DNA from: an uncultured Synechococcus sp.
Lineage (GTDB): Bacteria > Cyanobacteriota > Cyanobacteriia > PCC-6307 > Cyanobiaceae
Length of the DNA: 8,524 nt
Direction of reading: 5' to 3'
Assembly (NCBI GenBank): GCA_937975655.1
Contig: CALJTZ010000589.1
Location: 1-8,524, forward strand
Shown here: positions 1 to 7,133 of the stretch, one piece after another
Layout of the letters: each line of letters begins with the position of its first letter
Position numbering within the stretch: position 1 is the first letter of the stretch
Position numbers and translations under genes: made by a program
Notes under the pieces: model-generated
Seen by the model: only the letters and a program-made list of their open reading frames with translations
Databases searched by the model: none
Told to the model about the DNA's origin: nothing

Positions 1-130
1 CCTGCACGTCGCGGCGCTGCCACTCGCGCAGCTTGGTGCGGAAGATGTCCGCTTCGCTGGCCGCGGTCTTGAGGATCTGCGCCTCCAGCTCGGCCACCAC
101 GGTTGCTGATTCAGGATGCGCGCTGGCCAT
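1..130 (-). CDS. 5' end of an unidentified protein gene, cut by the window edge
   Basis: A minus-strand reading frame starts at the ATG at 130-128 and stays open to the window edge, giving 43 residues that begin MASAHPESATVV. No domain can be recognised in so short a piece. After the first ten codons nearly every codon ends in G or C (for example CTG, GAG, ATC, CGC). This matches the codon use of recN and uvrA and is the main reason to call it coding. The residues are charged and probably helical (ELEAQILKTAASEADIFRTK), with no signal peptide or membrane segment. No clear Shine-Dalgarno sequence precedes the ATG. The gene is divergent from recN, with 101 bases between the two start codons. 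I do not recognise the family. A start further downstream cannot be excluded. Confidence 0.55.
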   Translation of the reverse strand, partial: MASAHPESATVVAELEAQILKTAASEADIFRTKLREWQRRDVQ

Positions 131-210
131 GGCGCCGGGGCCGCAGCCCATTCACAGATTGGTCCCCTTCTAAACGAAAGAGACAGCCGCTACGGTCGGC
201 CCGGTCACCC

Positions 211-225
211 ATCCGGTCACCGGAT
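211..225. promoter_or_regulatory. Perfect inverted repeat upstream of recN, possible operator
   Basis: The 15 bases ATCCGGTCACCGGAT form two perfect 7-base arms around a single central C. They end six bases before the GTG chosen as the recN start, in the gap between divergent genes. A further copy of the half-site CCGGTCAC lies at 201-208. The symmetry suits a dimeric regulator, or a short hairpin in the recN leader. It does not resemble the cyanobacterial LexA box (AGTAC...GTWC type), so SOS control is not supported. In GC-rich DNA such a palindrome can also arise by chance. Confidence 0.3.
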
Positions 226-231
226 GCGCCT

Positions 232-1920
232 GTGCTCACCGGTCTGCGCCTTCACAACATTGCCCTGATCGAGCAGCTGCAGCTCGATTTCAGCGGTGGC
301 TTCACGGTGCTCACCGGGGAAACCGGCGCCGGTAAGTCGATCCTGTTGGATGCCTTGGATGCCCTGCTGGGCGGCACGGCCGGGGGCTCTGCTAGCCGCT
401 TGCTGCGCCAGGGCCAGGATCGGGGCCTGATTGAAGCCAGTTTTTCGCTCACCCCGCCGCTGCACGCCTGGCTGGAGCAGCAGCAGCTCGAGGCCGATGA
501 GGGGGAGATCCTGCTCAGCCGCGAATGGCGCCTCAGCGACGGCCGGCTCAACAGTCGCCACCGGCTCAATGGTGTGGCCGTGAACCGCGGCCAGATTCAG
601 GAGCTGCGGCCCCTGCTGCTGGATCTCACCGTGCAGGGGCAAACCCAGCAGCTCGCCCGGCCTGGACAGCAGCGCCATTGGCTGGATCGCTTTGGCGGTG
701 CCGCCCTCCAGCCGGCCCTGGAGCCCGTGGCCGAGGCCTACCGGGCCTGGAAACAGGCGGCGGCGGCTCTGGAGTTGGCCCGCAGCACCTGGCTGCAGTT
801 GCAGCAGGAGCGCGAGCGCCAGGAGCAGCTGCTGGAGGATCTCGAGGCCGCCCGCCTCGACGACCCTGCCGAGCGCCAGCGGCTCCAGCAGGAGGAGAAC
901 CGCCTGGCCCATGGGGTGCGGCTGCAGGAGGGGGTGATGACCCTGATCGGCCGGCTGGTGGAGGGGGCGGAGCAGGCGCCTTCCGCCCTCGATCACCTGG
1001 CGGCCTGCGAGCAGGAACTCAGCCAGATGGAGGCCCTGGATGCCGGCGTTGCGGCCCTGCGCAGCCGCTGCAGTGATGGCCTGGCGGCTCTCCAGGATCT
1101 GGCCCGCGATCTGGATCGCTATGGCGCCGGCCTTGAAAGTGATCCCGAGAGCCTGGGGGCCCTGCAGGAGCGCATCGCCCAGCTCAAGGCCCTCGAGCGC
1201 CGCCACGGCCGCGACCTCGCCGAGTTGATCGAGCTGCGGGATCAGCTGCGGCTGCAGTTGGCTCCCGGAGGGGCCGAAGCCAGCCTGGAGGCCCTGCAGG
1301 CCGCCGAGGCTGCCGCCCGCCAGCGCCGCGACCGCGCCAATGGCGCCCTCAGCAGCGCCCGCCAGCAGGCGGCGGCGGCCCTGGAGCAGCAGCTGATGGA
1401 GGCCCTGCGGCCCATGGGTCTGGCCAATGTGCGTTTTGCCGTGGCCCTCGATCCCGCACCCCCCGGCGAGGAGGGGGCCGATGCGGTGCAGTTCCTGTTC
1501 TCGGCCAACCCCGGCCAGCCCCTGGCCCCCCTGGCGGAGGTGGCCTCCGGCGGTGAGATGAGCCGTTTCCTGCTGGCGCTGAAAACCTGCCTGGCCGCGG
1601 CGGATCCCCACGTGACCCTGCTGTTCGATGAGATCGACACGGGCGTGAGCGGACGGGTGAGCGGTGCCATGGCCGCCTTGCTGCAGCGGCTGGCCCAGCA
1701 GCGCCAGGTGTTCTGCGTGACCCATCAGCCCCTGGTGGCCGCAGCGGCCGACCACCACTTCCGCGTGTCTAAGCAGGTGCTGGAGGGCATCACCCACACC
1801 CAGGTGTCCCAACTGCGGGACACTCAGGCCCGCGAGGCGGAACTGGCGGAACTGGCCGGCGGGGATTCCGGCGAAACCCGCAGCTACGCCGCCAGCCTGC
1901 TGGGCAAACGGGTGGCCTGA
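232..1920 (+). CDS. recN: DNA repair protein RecN (SMC-like ATPase)
   Basis: RecN is a cytoplasmic SMC-family ATPase that acts early in recombinational repair of double-strand breaks. The GTG at 232 gives 562 residues, close to the usual RecN length. The protein opens LTGLRLHNIALIEQLQLDF, the standard RecN N-terminus, which decides the start. The frame is open from a TTG at 103, but the extra 43 residues are arginine-rich, lack RecN character and would overlap the divergent gene. Walker A GETGAGKS is at residues 29-36. A long Glu/Gln/Leu/Arg-rich coiled-coil region fills roughly 150-390. The ABC signature ASGGEMSR is at about 438-445, Walker B with D-loop LFDEIDTG at 464-471, and the switch histidine in VTHQPLV at 498. 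All ATPase motifs are present, so the gene looks intact. uvrA follows on the same strand after 144 bases. No terminator with a T-run lies between them. Confidence 0.95.
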   Translation: MLTGLRLHNIALIEQLQLDFSGGFTVLTGETGAGKSILLDALDALLGGTAGGSASRLLRQGQDRGLIEASFSLTPPLHAWLEQQQLEADEGEILLSREWRLSDGRLNSRHRLNGVAVNRGQIQELRPLLLDLTVQGQTQQLARPGQQRHWLDRFGGAALQPALEPVAEAYRAWKQAAAALELARSTWLQLQQERERQEQLLEDLEAARLDDPAERQRLQQEENRLAHGVRLQEGVMTLIGRLVEGAEQAPSALDHLAACEQELSQMEALDAGVAALRSRCSDGLAALQDLARDLDRYGAGLESDPESLGALQERIAQLKALERRHGRDLAELIELRDQLRLQLAPGGAEASLEALQAAEAAARQRRDRANGALSSARQQAAAALEQQLMEALRPMGLANVRFAVALDPAPPGEEGADAVQFLFSANPGQPLAPLAEVASGGEMSRFLLALKTCLAAADPHVTLLFDEIDTGVSGRVSGAMAALLQRLAQQRQVFCVTHQPLVAAAADHHFRVSKQVLEGITHTQVSQLRDTQAREAELAELAGGDSGETRSYAASLLGKRVA

Positions 1921-2036
1921 AGGTAAGGCGGTAACGAGTGGTCCAGTGAGGAGGACGAGGCGGCTTTCGCCGAGCTCTGACGCTGGAAGCCGCCACGCTG
2001 ACTTCGGCACGCCCATGAACGGCTGAAGAGCCCCCG

Positions 2037-2042
2037 TAGACT
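2037..2042 (+). promoter_or_regulatory. Possible -10 element for uvrA
   Basis: TAGACT ends 22 bases before the uvrA ATG and matches four of six positions of TATAAT, keeping the key A at position 2 and T at position 6. No convincing -35 hexamer sits 16-18 bases upstream. The call rests on one hexamer and its position, so it is weak. The 144-base gap leaves room for a uvrA promoter separate from that of recN. Confidence 0.22.
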
Positions 2043-2064
2043 CGGCGGTTCACGATCCGGCTGC

Positions 2065-5000
2065 ATGCCCCGCGCCAAGAGCACCGCTGCAGCCAGGGAT
2101 CTCCCCCAGACCGTGAACGAAAAAGCCGCCCAGCAGCAGGGCAGCCGGCTGCTCAGCGGGGGCTCCCTGGAGGACGTGATCCGGGTGCGCGGCGCCCGGC
2201 AGCACAACCTCAAGAACGTTGACCTCACCATCCCCCGCAACCGGCTGGTGGTGTTCACCGGGGTGAGCGGCAGCGGCAAGAGCTCCCTGGCCTTCGACAC
2301 GATCTTTGCCGAGGGCCAGCGCCGCTACGTGGAGAGCTTGTCGGCCTATGCCCGCCAGTTCCTGGGGCAGGTGGACAAGCCCGATGTGGATGCGATCGAG
2401 GGGTTATCGCCGGCGATCTCGATCGATCAGAAGTCCACCAGCCACAACCCCCGCTCCACCGTGGGCACGGTGACGGAAATTCAGGACTACCTGCGCCTGC
2501 TCTACGGCCGCGCCGGGGAGCCCCATTGCCCCCAGTGCGACCGCTCGATCCGGCCCCAGACCATCGATGAGATGGTGGATCAGATCCTGGCCCTGCCGGA
2601 TAACACCCGCTACCAGTTGCTGGCGCCGGTGGTGCGGGGCAAGAAGGGCACCCACGTGAAGCTGTTGGGGGGCCTGGTGGCCGAGGGCTTTGCGCGGGTT
2701 CGCATCAACGGCGAGGTGCGCGAGCTGGCCGACAACATCGAGCTGGATAAGAACCACGCCCACAACATCGAGGTGGTGGTGGATCGCCTGGTGGCCCGGG
2801 AGGGCATCCAGGAGCGGCTCACCGATTCCCTGCGCACGGCCCTCAAGCGCGGCGATGGCCTGGCCCTGGTGGAGGTGGTGCCTAAGGCCGATGAGGAGCT
2901 CCCCGAAGGGGTGGAGAAGGAGCGCCTCTATTCCGAGAACTTCGCCTGCCCGGTGCATGGCGCCGTGATGGAGGAGCTCTCACCGCGGTTGTTCTCCTTC
3001 AACAGCCCCTATGGCGCCTGCGCCGATTGCCACGGCATCGGCCACCTGCGCAAGTTCACCGAGGAGCGGGTGATCCCCGACCCCGCATTGCCGGTGTATG
3101 CCGCTGTGGCCCCCTGGGCGGAGAAGGACAACTCCTATTACTTCTCCCTGCTCTATTCGGTGGGTGAGGCCTTCGGCTTCGAGATCAAGACCCCCTGGAA
3201 TCAGCTCACCAGCGAGCAGCAGCAGGTGTTGCTGCATGGTTCGAAGGAGCCAATCGCGATCCAGGCCGATAGCCGTTACCGCAAGTCCCAGAGTTACGAG
3301 CGGCCGTTTGAGGGGATCCTGCCGATCCTGGAGCGCCAGCTGCGGGACGCCAGCGGCGAATCGGTGCGCCAGAAGCTGGAGAAATTTCTGGAGCTGGTGC
3401 CCTGTGGCACCTGCAAAGGCCTCCGGCTCAAGCCAGAGGCTCTGGCGGTGCGGGTGGGCCCCTTTGCCATCCATGAGCTCACTAGCACCAGCGTGGGCGA
3501 GAGCTTGCGGCGGATTGAATCGTTGATGGGGGTGGGGGCCAGCGAGGGGGCTGAGCCGCTCCTGAACTCACGCCAGATCCAGATCGGTGATCTGGTGCTG
3601 CGGGAAATCCGCATGCGGCTCAAGTTTCTGCTGGATGTGGGGCTCGATTACCTGAGCTTGGATCGCCCCGCCATGACCCTCTCCGGTGGCGAGGCCCAGC
3701 GCATCCGCCTGGCTACCCAGATCGGCGCCGGCCTTACCGGTGTGCTCTACGTGCTGGATGAACCGAGCATCGGGCTGCACCAGCGCGACAACGATCGCCT
3801 GCTCAGCACCCTGGTGAAGCTGCGGGATCTGGGCAACACCTTGATCGTGGTGGAGCACGACGAGGACACGATCCGGGCCGCTGATTACATCGTGGACATC
3901 GGTCCGGGTGCCGGCGTGCACGGTGGCCACATCGTGGCCGAGGGCAACCTGCAGACTTTGCTGGAAGCGGAGGAGTCGCTCACTGGCGCCTATCTGAGTG
4001 GTCGCCGTGCCATCCCCACCCCCGCCGAGCGCCGCACCAGCGGCAGCCGCAGGATCGCCCTGGTGGGCTGCGAGCGCAACAACCTCTCCGGTTTCAACGT
4101 GGATATCCCCCTGGGCCGGTTGGTGTGCGTTACGGGCGTGAGTGGCAGCGGCAAGAGCACCATGGTGAATGAGCTGCTCCACCCGGCCCTGGAGCACAAG
4201 CTCGGCATGAAGGTGCCCTTCCCCACGGGGCTGGGGGATCTCAAGGGCATCAAGGCGATCGACAAGGTGATCGTGATCGACCAATCCCCGATTGGCCGCA
4301 CGCCCCGCTCCAACCCCGCCACGTATACGGGGGCCTTTGATCCCATCCGCCAGGTGTTCGCCGCCACGGTGGAGGCCAAGGCCCGCGGCTATCAGGTGGG
4401 CCAGTTCAGCTTCAACGTGAAGGGTGGGCGCTGCGAGGCCTGCAGCGGCCAGGGGGTGAACGTGATTGAGATGAACTTCCTGCCCGATGTGTATGTGCAA
4501 TGCGATGTGTGCAAGGGCGCCCGCTACAACCGCGAAACCCTGCAGGTGACCTACAAGGGCCACACCATCGCGGATGTGCTGGAGATGACGGTGGAGCAGG
4601 CCGCCGATGTGTTCTCCGCCATTCCCCAGGCGGCCGATCGCCTGCGCACCTTGGTGGATGTGGGCCTCGGCTACGTGAAGCTGGGCCAGCCGGCGCCCAC
4701 CCTCTCCGGCGGTGAGGCCCAGCGGGTGAAGCTGGCCACCGAGCTCTCCAAACGCGCCACCGGCAAAACCCTCTATCTGATCGATGAGCCCACCACGGGC
4801 CTCAGTTTCTACGACGTGCACAAGCTGATGGATGTGATGCAGCGGCTGGTGGACAAGGGCAACTCGATCCTGGTGATCGAGCACAACCTCGATGTGATCC
4901 GCTGTGCCGATTGGATCGTGGATCTCGGTCCTGATGGTGGCGATAAGGGCGGCGAGATCGTGGTGACGGGAACGCCTGAGGAGGTGGCGGAGCATCCCAC

Positions 5001-5067
5001 CAGCCACACAGGCCGGTATCTCAAGCAGGTGTTGGATCAGCATCCGCCGCAGCTGGTGGGGGCTTGA
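2065..5067 (+). CDS. uvrA: Excinuclease ABC subunit A (UvrA)
   Basis: UvrA is the dimeric, DNA-binding ABC ATPase that finds bulky lesions and loads UvrB in nucleotide excision repair. The 1000-residue product is slightly longer than typical UvrA because of about 37 non-conserved residues before DVIRVRGARQHNLKNV. A GTG at 2113 is an alternative start. Both ATPase modules are complete: Walker A GVSGSGKS at 66-73 and 691-698, signatures LSGGEAQR at 539-546 and 880-887, Walker B YVLDEPSIGL near 562-571 and YLIDEPTTGL near 904-913. Zinc modules are visible as C155-x2-C158, C295-x2-H298 paired with C319-x2-C322, and C790-x2-C793-x19-C813-x2-C816. The first insertion-domain module has CxxH instead of CxxC, a conservative ligand change. 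GLSFYDVHKL after the second Walker B has serine where Escherichia coli UvrA has histidine (GLHF). No Shine-Dalgarno sequence precedes the ATG. Confidence 0.98.
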   Translation: MPRAKSTAAARDLPQTVNEKAAQQQGSRLLSGGSLEDVIRVRGARQHNLKNVDLTIPRNRLVVFTGVSGSGKSSLAFDTIFAEGQRRYVESLSAYARQFLGQVDKPDVDAIEGLSPAISIDQKSTSHNPRSTVGTVTEIQDYLRLLYGRAGEPHCPQCDRSIRPQTIDEMVDQILALPDNTRYQLLAPVVRGKKGTHVKLLGGLVAEGFARVRINGEVRELADNIELDKNHAHNIEVVVDRLVAREGIQERLTDSLRTALKRGDGLALVEVVPKADEELPEGVEKERLYSENFACPVHGAVMEELSPRLFSFNSPYGACADCHGIGHLRKFTEERVIPDPALPVYAAVAPWAEKDNSYYFSLLYSVGEAFGFEIKTPWNQLTSEQQQVLLHGSKEPIAIQADSRYRKSQSYERPFEGILPILERQLRDASGESVRQKLEKFLELVPCGTCKGLRLKPEALAVRVGPFAIHELTSTSVGESLRRIESLMGVGASEGAEPLLNSRQIQIGDLVLREIRMRLKFLLDVGLDYLSLDRPAMTLSGGEAQRIRLATQIGAGLTGVLYVLDEPSIGLHQRDNDRLLSTLVKLRDLGNTLIVVEHDEDTIRAADYIVDIGPGAGVHGGHIVAEGNLQTLLEAEESLTGAYLSGRRAIPTPAERRTSGSRRIALVGCERNNLSGFNVDIPLGRLVCVTGVSGSGKSTMVNELLHPALEHKLGMKVPFPTGLGDLKGIKAIDKVIVIDQSPIGRTPRSNPATYTGAFDPIRQVFAATVEAKARGYQVGQFSFNVKGGRCEACSGQGVNVIEMNFLPDVYVQCDVCKGARYNRETLQVTYKGHTIADVLEMTVEQAADVFSAIPQAADRLRTLVDVGLGYVKLGQPAPTLSGGEAQRVKLATELSKRATGKTLYLIDEPTTGLSFYDVHKLMDVMQRLVDKGNSILVIEHNLDVIRCADWIVDLGPDGGDKGGEIVVTGTPEEVAEHPTSHTGRYLKQVLDQHPPQLVGA

Positions 5068-5097
5068 GCTGATAATGACTTTTGGCTGCGTGAGCAA

Positions 5098-5127
5098 TTG
5101 TGAACGTCTACTTGTATTTGCTAAAAC
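5098..5127 (+). promoter_or_regulatory. Weak candidate promoter for the glycosyltransferase gene
   Basis: In the 84 bases between uvrA and the glycosyltransferase gene, TTGTGA (5098-5103) is followed 18 bases later by TAAAAC (5122-5127), 24 bases before the ATG. Each hexamer matches its consensus only partly. The base composition turns AT-rich here, which makes chance matches likely. Readthrough from uvrA is a plausible alternative, since no terminator hairpin with a T-run separates the two genes. Confidence 0.22.
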
Positions 5128-5151
5128 CCAAACGTAGAGACCTGTCGTCCG

Positions 5152-6006
5152 ATGCCCATCTTCAGCATTGGCTTTCCTTGTAAAGTAGCCACAGAACGTG
5201 TCATCGCCTCATTTTGCAGTGTATTAGGCGCCGCTATTAGGGAGGATGCCGAGATTATTGTAGGCATTCAAGACATTATTGATAGTGATCCTAAAATCGT
5301 AGATTTCTTGTCTCGACAACCAAGGACACGAGTGGTATATACAAATGCATATTCGAATCTATCTGGTACTCTGAATCACATTATCAGTAATAGTAATGGC
5401 CGTTACTTCATCAGGACGGATGACGATGACTTTATGCATCCTCTTAGGGTAAGCAAACTTCATGAGGTGATTAAAAATGGGATAGACTTTGCGATCCTTG
5501 GCCAAGCATACAAATGTTTTGCACATGATCGTTTGGGACCATTGGTTACTCCAGCCACTAAGTCGATTGATAACAAGATGAAACTTCTACTGGGCGTTCC
5601 ATTTGGTCATCCCGCAATAACAATTGACCTATCAAAGATCGGACAAAATCCATATGATGTCAATCAGGTCTACGCACAGGATTACATGCTTTATGTAAAC
5701 ATGATAAAAAAGGGTAGTTATCTAGGCTTTGACCATTTAGCTACATATTACCGGTTACCTACTAATGCGACTTCCTCTCAGATGCAGAAGCGGCGCCGGC
5801 AGCTAAATGATCACGAAAGAGCAATGAGGATGCTATGGAACAAACTATCACCCATAAACATAACGAGTGAACAAATACATATTCTTAGATCTACACTGGT
5901 TACGAGTGAGTTTGCGGATATGGATATCAAAAATCAAAAGAGATGGTGCTTTAACATGCTTAAAGAGGGCAGTAATTTATTGAGAGATTATATAGGCGAT
6001 GCATAG
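5152..6006 (+). CDS. Glycosyltransferase, family 2 (GT-A fold)
   Basis: This 284-residue protein is most likely an inverting GT2 enzyme that moves a sugar from a nucleotide-sugar donor to a growing glycan at the cytoplasmic face of the membrane. The N-terminus PIFSIGFPCKVATERVIASF matches the first beta strand and helix of GT2 enzymes. The acidic metal-binding motif is TDDDD at 89-93, inside GRYFIRTDDDDFMHPLRV. GHPA at 152-155 and AQDYMLYVNM near 175-184 match the later conserved strand and the catalytic ED-type motif. There is no signal peptide or membrane helix. An in-frame stop at 5122 leaves the ATG at 5152 as the first start. Only a weak AGAGA precedes it. The gene is AT-richer than uvrA just upstream and ends five bases from the end of the convergent aminotransferase gene. 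Donor and acceptor are unknown. Confidence 0.85.
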   Translation: MPIFSIGFPCKVATERVIASFCSVLGAAIREDAEIIVGIQDIIDSDPKIVDFLSRQPRTRVVYTNAYSNLSGTLNHIISNSNGRYFIRTDDDDFMHPLRVSKLHEVIKNGIDFAILGQAYKCFAHDRLGPLVTPATKSIDNKMKLLLGVPFGHPAITIDLSKIGQNPYDVNQVYAQDYMLYVNMIKKGSYLGFDHLATYYRLPTNATSSQMQKRRRQLNDHERAMRMLWNKLSPINITSEQIHILRSTLVTSEFADMDIKNQKRWCFNMLKEGSNLLRDYIGDA

Positions 6007-6011
6007 TGCTT

Positions 6012-7118
6012 CTATTTGTAAAAGTTCAAAATTGACCTGATCACTTTGCTGACATCTTTTTCTGTTAAACGAGGATGAATGGGAATGCTCAAAGCGTCAT
6101 TATTTAGTTTTTCACAGTTTGGCAGCCGACGCCCAGTCTGACCATAGATAGGATTAAGATGAAGAGGGTGGTATCGAAGAGTTGTGTAGATTCCCTCCTC
6201 AAGCAGATATTTTGCAAGTTCATCCCTTTTGGGAACTCTTATGCAGTATGTGAAGTAACTATTACTTGAATGAGCCGGTGCTTCAATGGGCAAGATAATC
6301 TCATTACAAGAACTAAATGCTTCACTGTACGAGCTCCAGATCTGTTTTCTGCGATCTTGTAAATAGTCGATTTTCTTGAGCTGTTCTAAGCCGATCGATG
6401 CAGCAATATTGGTGGGAAGCATCTTGATAAATGGTTCGCTAATAGTGTATTCCCACCATCTGCCTGATTGATTTGACCGAGCAGAATCAAAACCGCTCTT
6501 CCCGATCCCACAGTAACGAAGAGTCTTGGCTCTGCTGATTAACTCACTATGCGGAGATGCAATACCACCACCTTCTCCCACCGTGAGATTTTTGACTGCA
6601 TCATAACTAAAAATACCGACAGTTCCGATATTCCCACAAGGATTACCCTTGTAGCTGGACGCGACCGCATGAGCAGCATCTTCAATTACTGGCAGATCTA
6701 ATGACAAGATTTCGTCCATTTCTACAGGTAAGCCAGCATAATGAACAACCATGATAGCCTTGGTATTAACTGTAAGAGCGTTCAACACCGTCTCTCGTGT
6801 TACATTCATTGTTCTAATATCAACATCACAGAAAACAGGGTTATGTCCGGCAAGTATTACAGACTGTGCACAAGAAACCCATGTAAAAGAGGGCACAATT
6901 ACGTCAGAACCCTTTGGCAAATCTAATAAATAGGCTGCCATATACAGTGCATTGGATCCACTGTCAACTAGCGCAAAATTTGGTATATTGTATTTTGCTG
7001 AATAAGCAGCTTCAAACTCATCGACCTTTTTGCCAAAGCCCATCCATTGCATTTCCATCACTTTTTTGACGGAGTCAATTTCTTCTGATCCAACGTGCGA
7101 CCCAAATACGCTGATCAT
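6012..7118 (-). CDS. DegT/DnrJ/EryC1/StrS family sugar aminotransferase
   Basis: A PLP-dependent aminotransferase of 368 residues, a normal length for the family. These enzymes transfer an amino group, usually from glutamate, to the keto group of a nucleotide-linked sugar, making amino sugars for surface polysaccharides. Visible landmarks are the substrate/PLP loop VDSGSNALYMA at 51-61, VPSFTWVSCAQSV at 75-87, the PLP-contacting EDAAH at 146-150, the Schiff-base lysine K176 in FSYDAVKNLTVGEGGG, and the C-terminal YHPLHLNPIYG at 316-326. All catalytic features are present. It is the last gene of a minus-strand operon, starting 15 bases after the stop of the GNAT gene. That pairing suggests the new amine is then acylated. 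Members such as WecE, FdtB and PseC act on different sugars and positions, and the sequence does not let me choose between them. Confidence 0.92.
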   Translation of the reverse strand: MISVFGSHVGSEEIDSVKKVMEMQWMGFGKKVDEFEAAYSAKYNIPNFALVDSGSNALYMAAYLLDLPKGSDVIVPSFTWVSCAQSVILAGHNPVFCDVDIRTMNVTRETVLNALTVNTKAIMVVHYAGLPVEMDEILSLDLPVIEDAAHAVASSYKGNPCGNIGTVGIFSYDAVKNLTVGEGGGIASPHSELISRAKTLRYCGIGKSGFDSARSNQSGRWWEYTISEPFIKMLPTNIAASIGLEQLKKIDYLQDRRKQIWSSYSEAFSSCNEIILPIEAPAHSSNSYFTYCIRVPKRDELAKYLLEEGIYTTLRYHPLHLNPIYGQTGRRLPNCEKLNNDALSIPIHPRLTEKDVSKVIRSILNFYK

Positions 7119-7123
7119 GAGAG

Positions 7124-7130
7124 CTCTCTT
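7124..7130 (-). promoter_or_regulatory. Shine-Dalgarno-like site of the aminotransferase gene
   Basis: Read on the minus strand, AAGAGAG lies five bases before the ATG at 7118-7116 and supports that start. It overlaps a perfect 10-base palindrome, GAGAGCTCTC (7119-7128), which directly abuts the start codon. Other genes in the window have no comparable purine run, so this gene may be translated from its own initiation site within the operon mRNA. Confidence 0.45.
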
Positions 7131-7133
7131 GGT

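Noticed and set aside
1961..1972. CGGC-TTTC-GCCG mini hairpin downstream of recN as a terminator
   Set aside because: The stem is only four base pairs and no T-run follows, so it does not qualify as an intrinsic terminator.
1927..1980. Short open stretch after recN encoding an acidic run (EWSSEEDEAAFAEL) and ending in TGA
   Set aside because: It has only 17 codons, no start codon and an in-frame stop just upstream. It looks coding-like and might be a gene remnant, but nothing supports a functional product.
217..2016. A 599-codon open frame antisense to recN
   Set aside because: It mirrors the codon pattern of recN. The translation is Gln/Gly/Leu/Ala-rich with no domain, as expected from a GC-rich coding strand read in reverse. 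RecN has all its motifs in the other strand.
5071..5076. GATAAT just after the uvrA stop as a -10 element
   Set aside because: It is close to TATAAT, but no -35-like hexamer lies at the right distance and it is 75 bases from the next start codon.
3568..5097. A 509-codon open frame antisense to uvrA
   Set aside because: It is a His/Ala/Gly-rich shadow frame without recognisable motifs, lying across the fully conserved second half of uvrA.
6741..6933. Two short plus-strand open frames inside the aminotransferase gene
   Set aside because: They lie within the conserved aminotransferase sequence on the opposite strand, and their translations show no domain or start signal.
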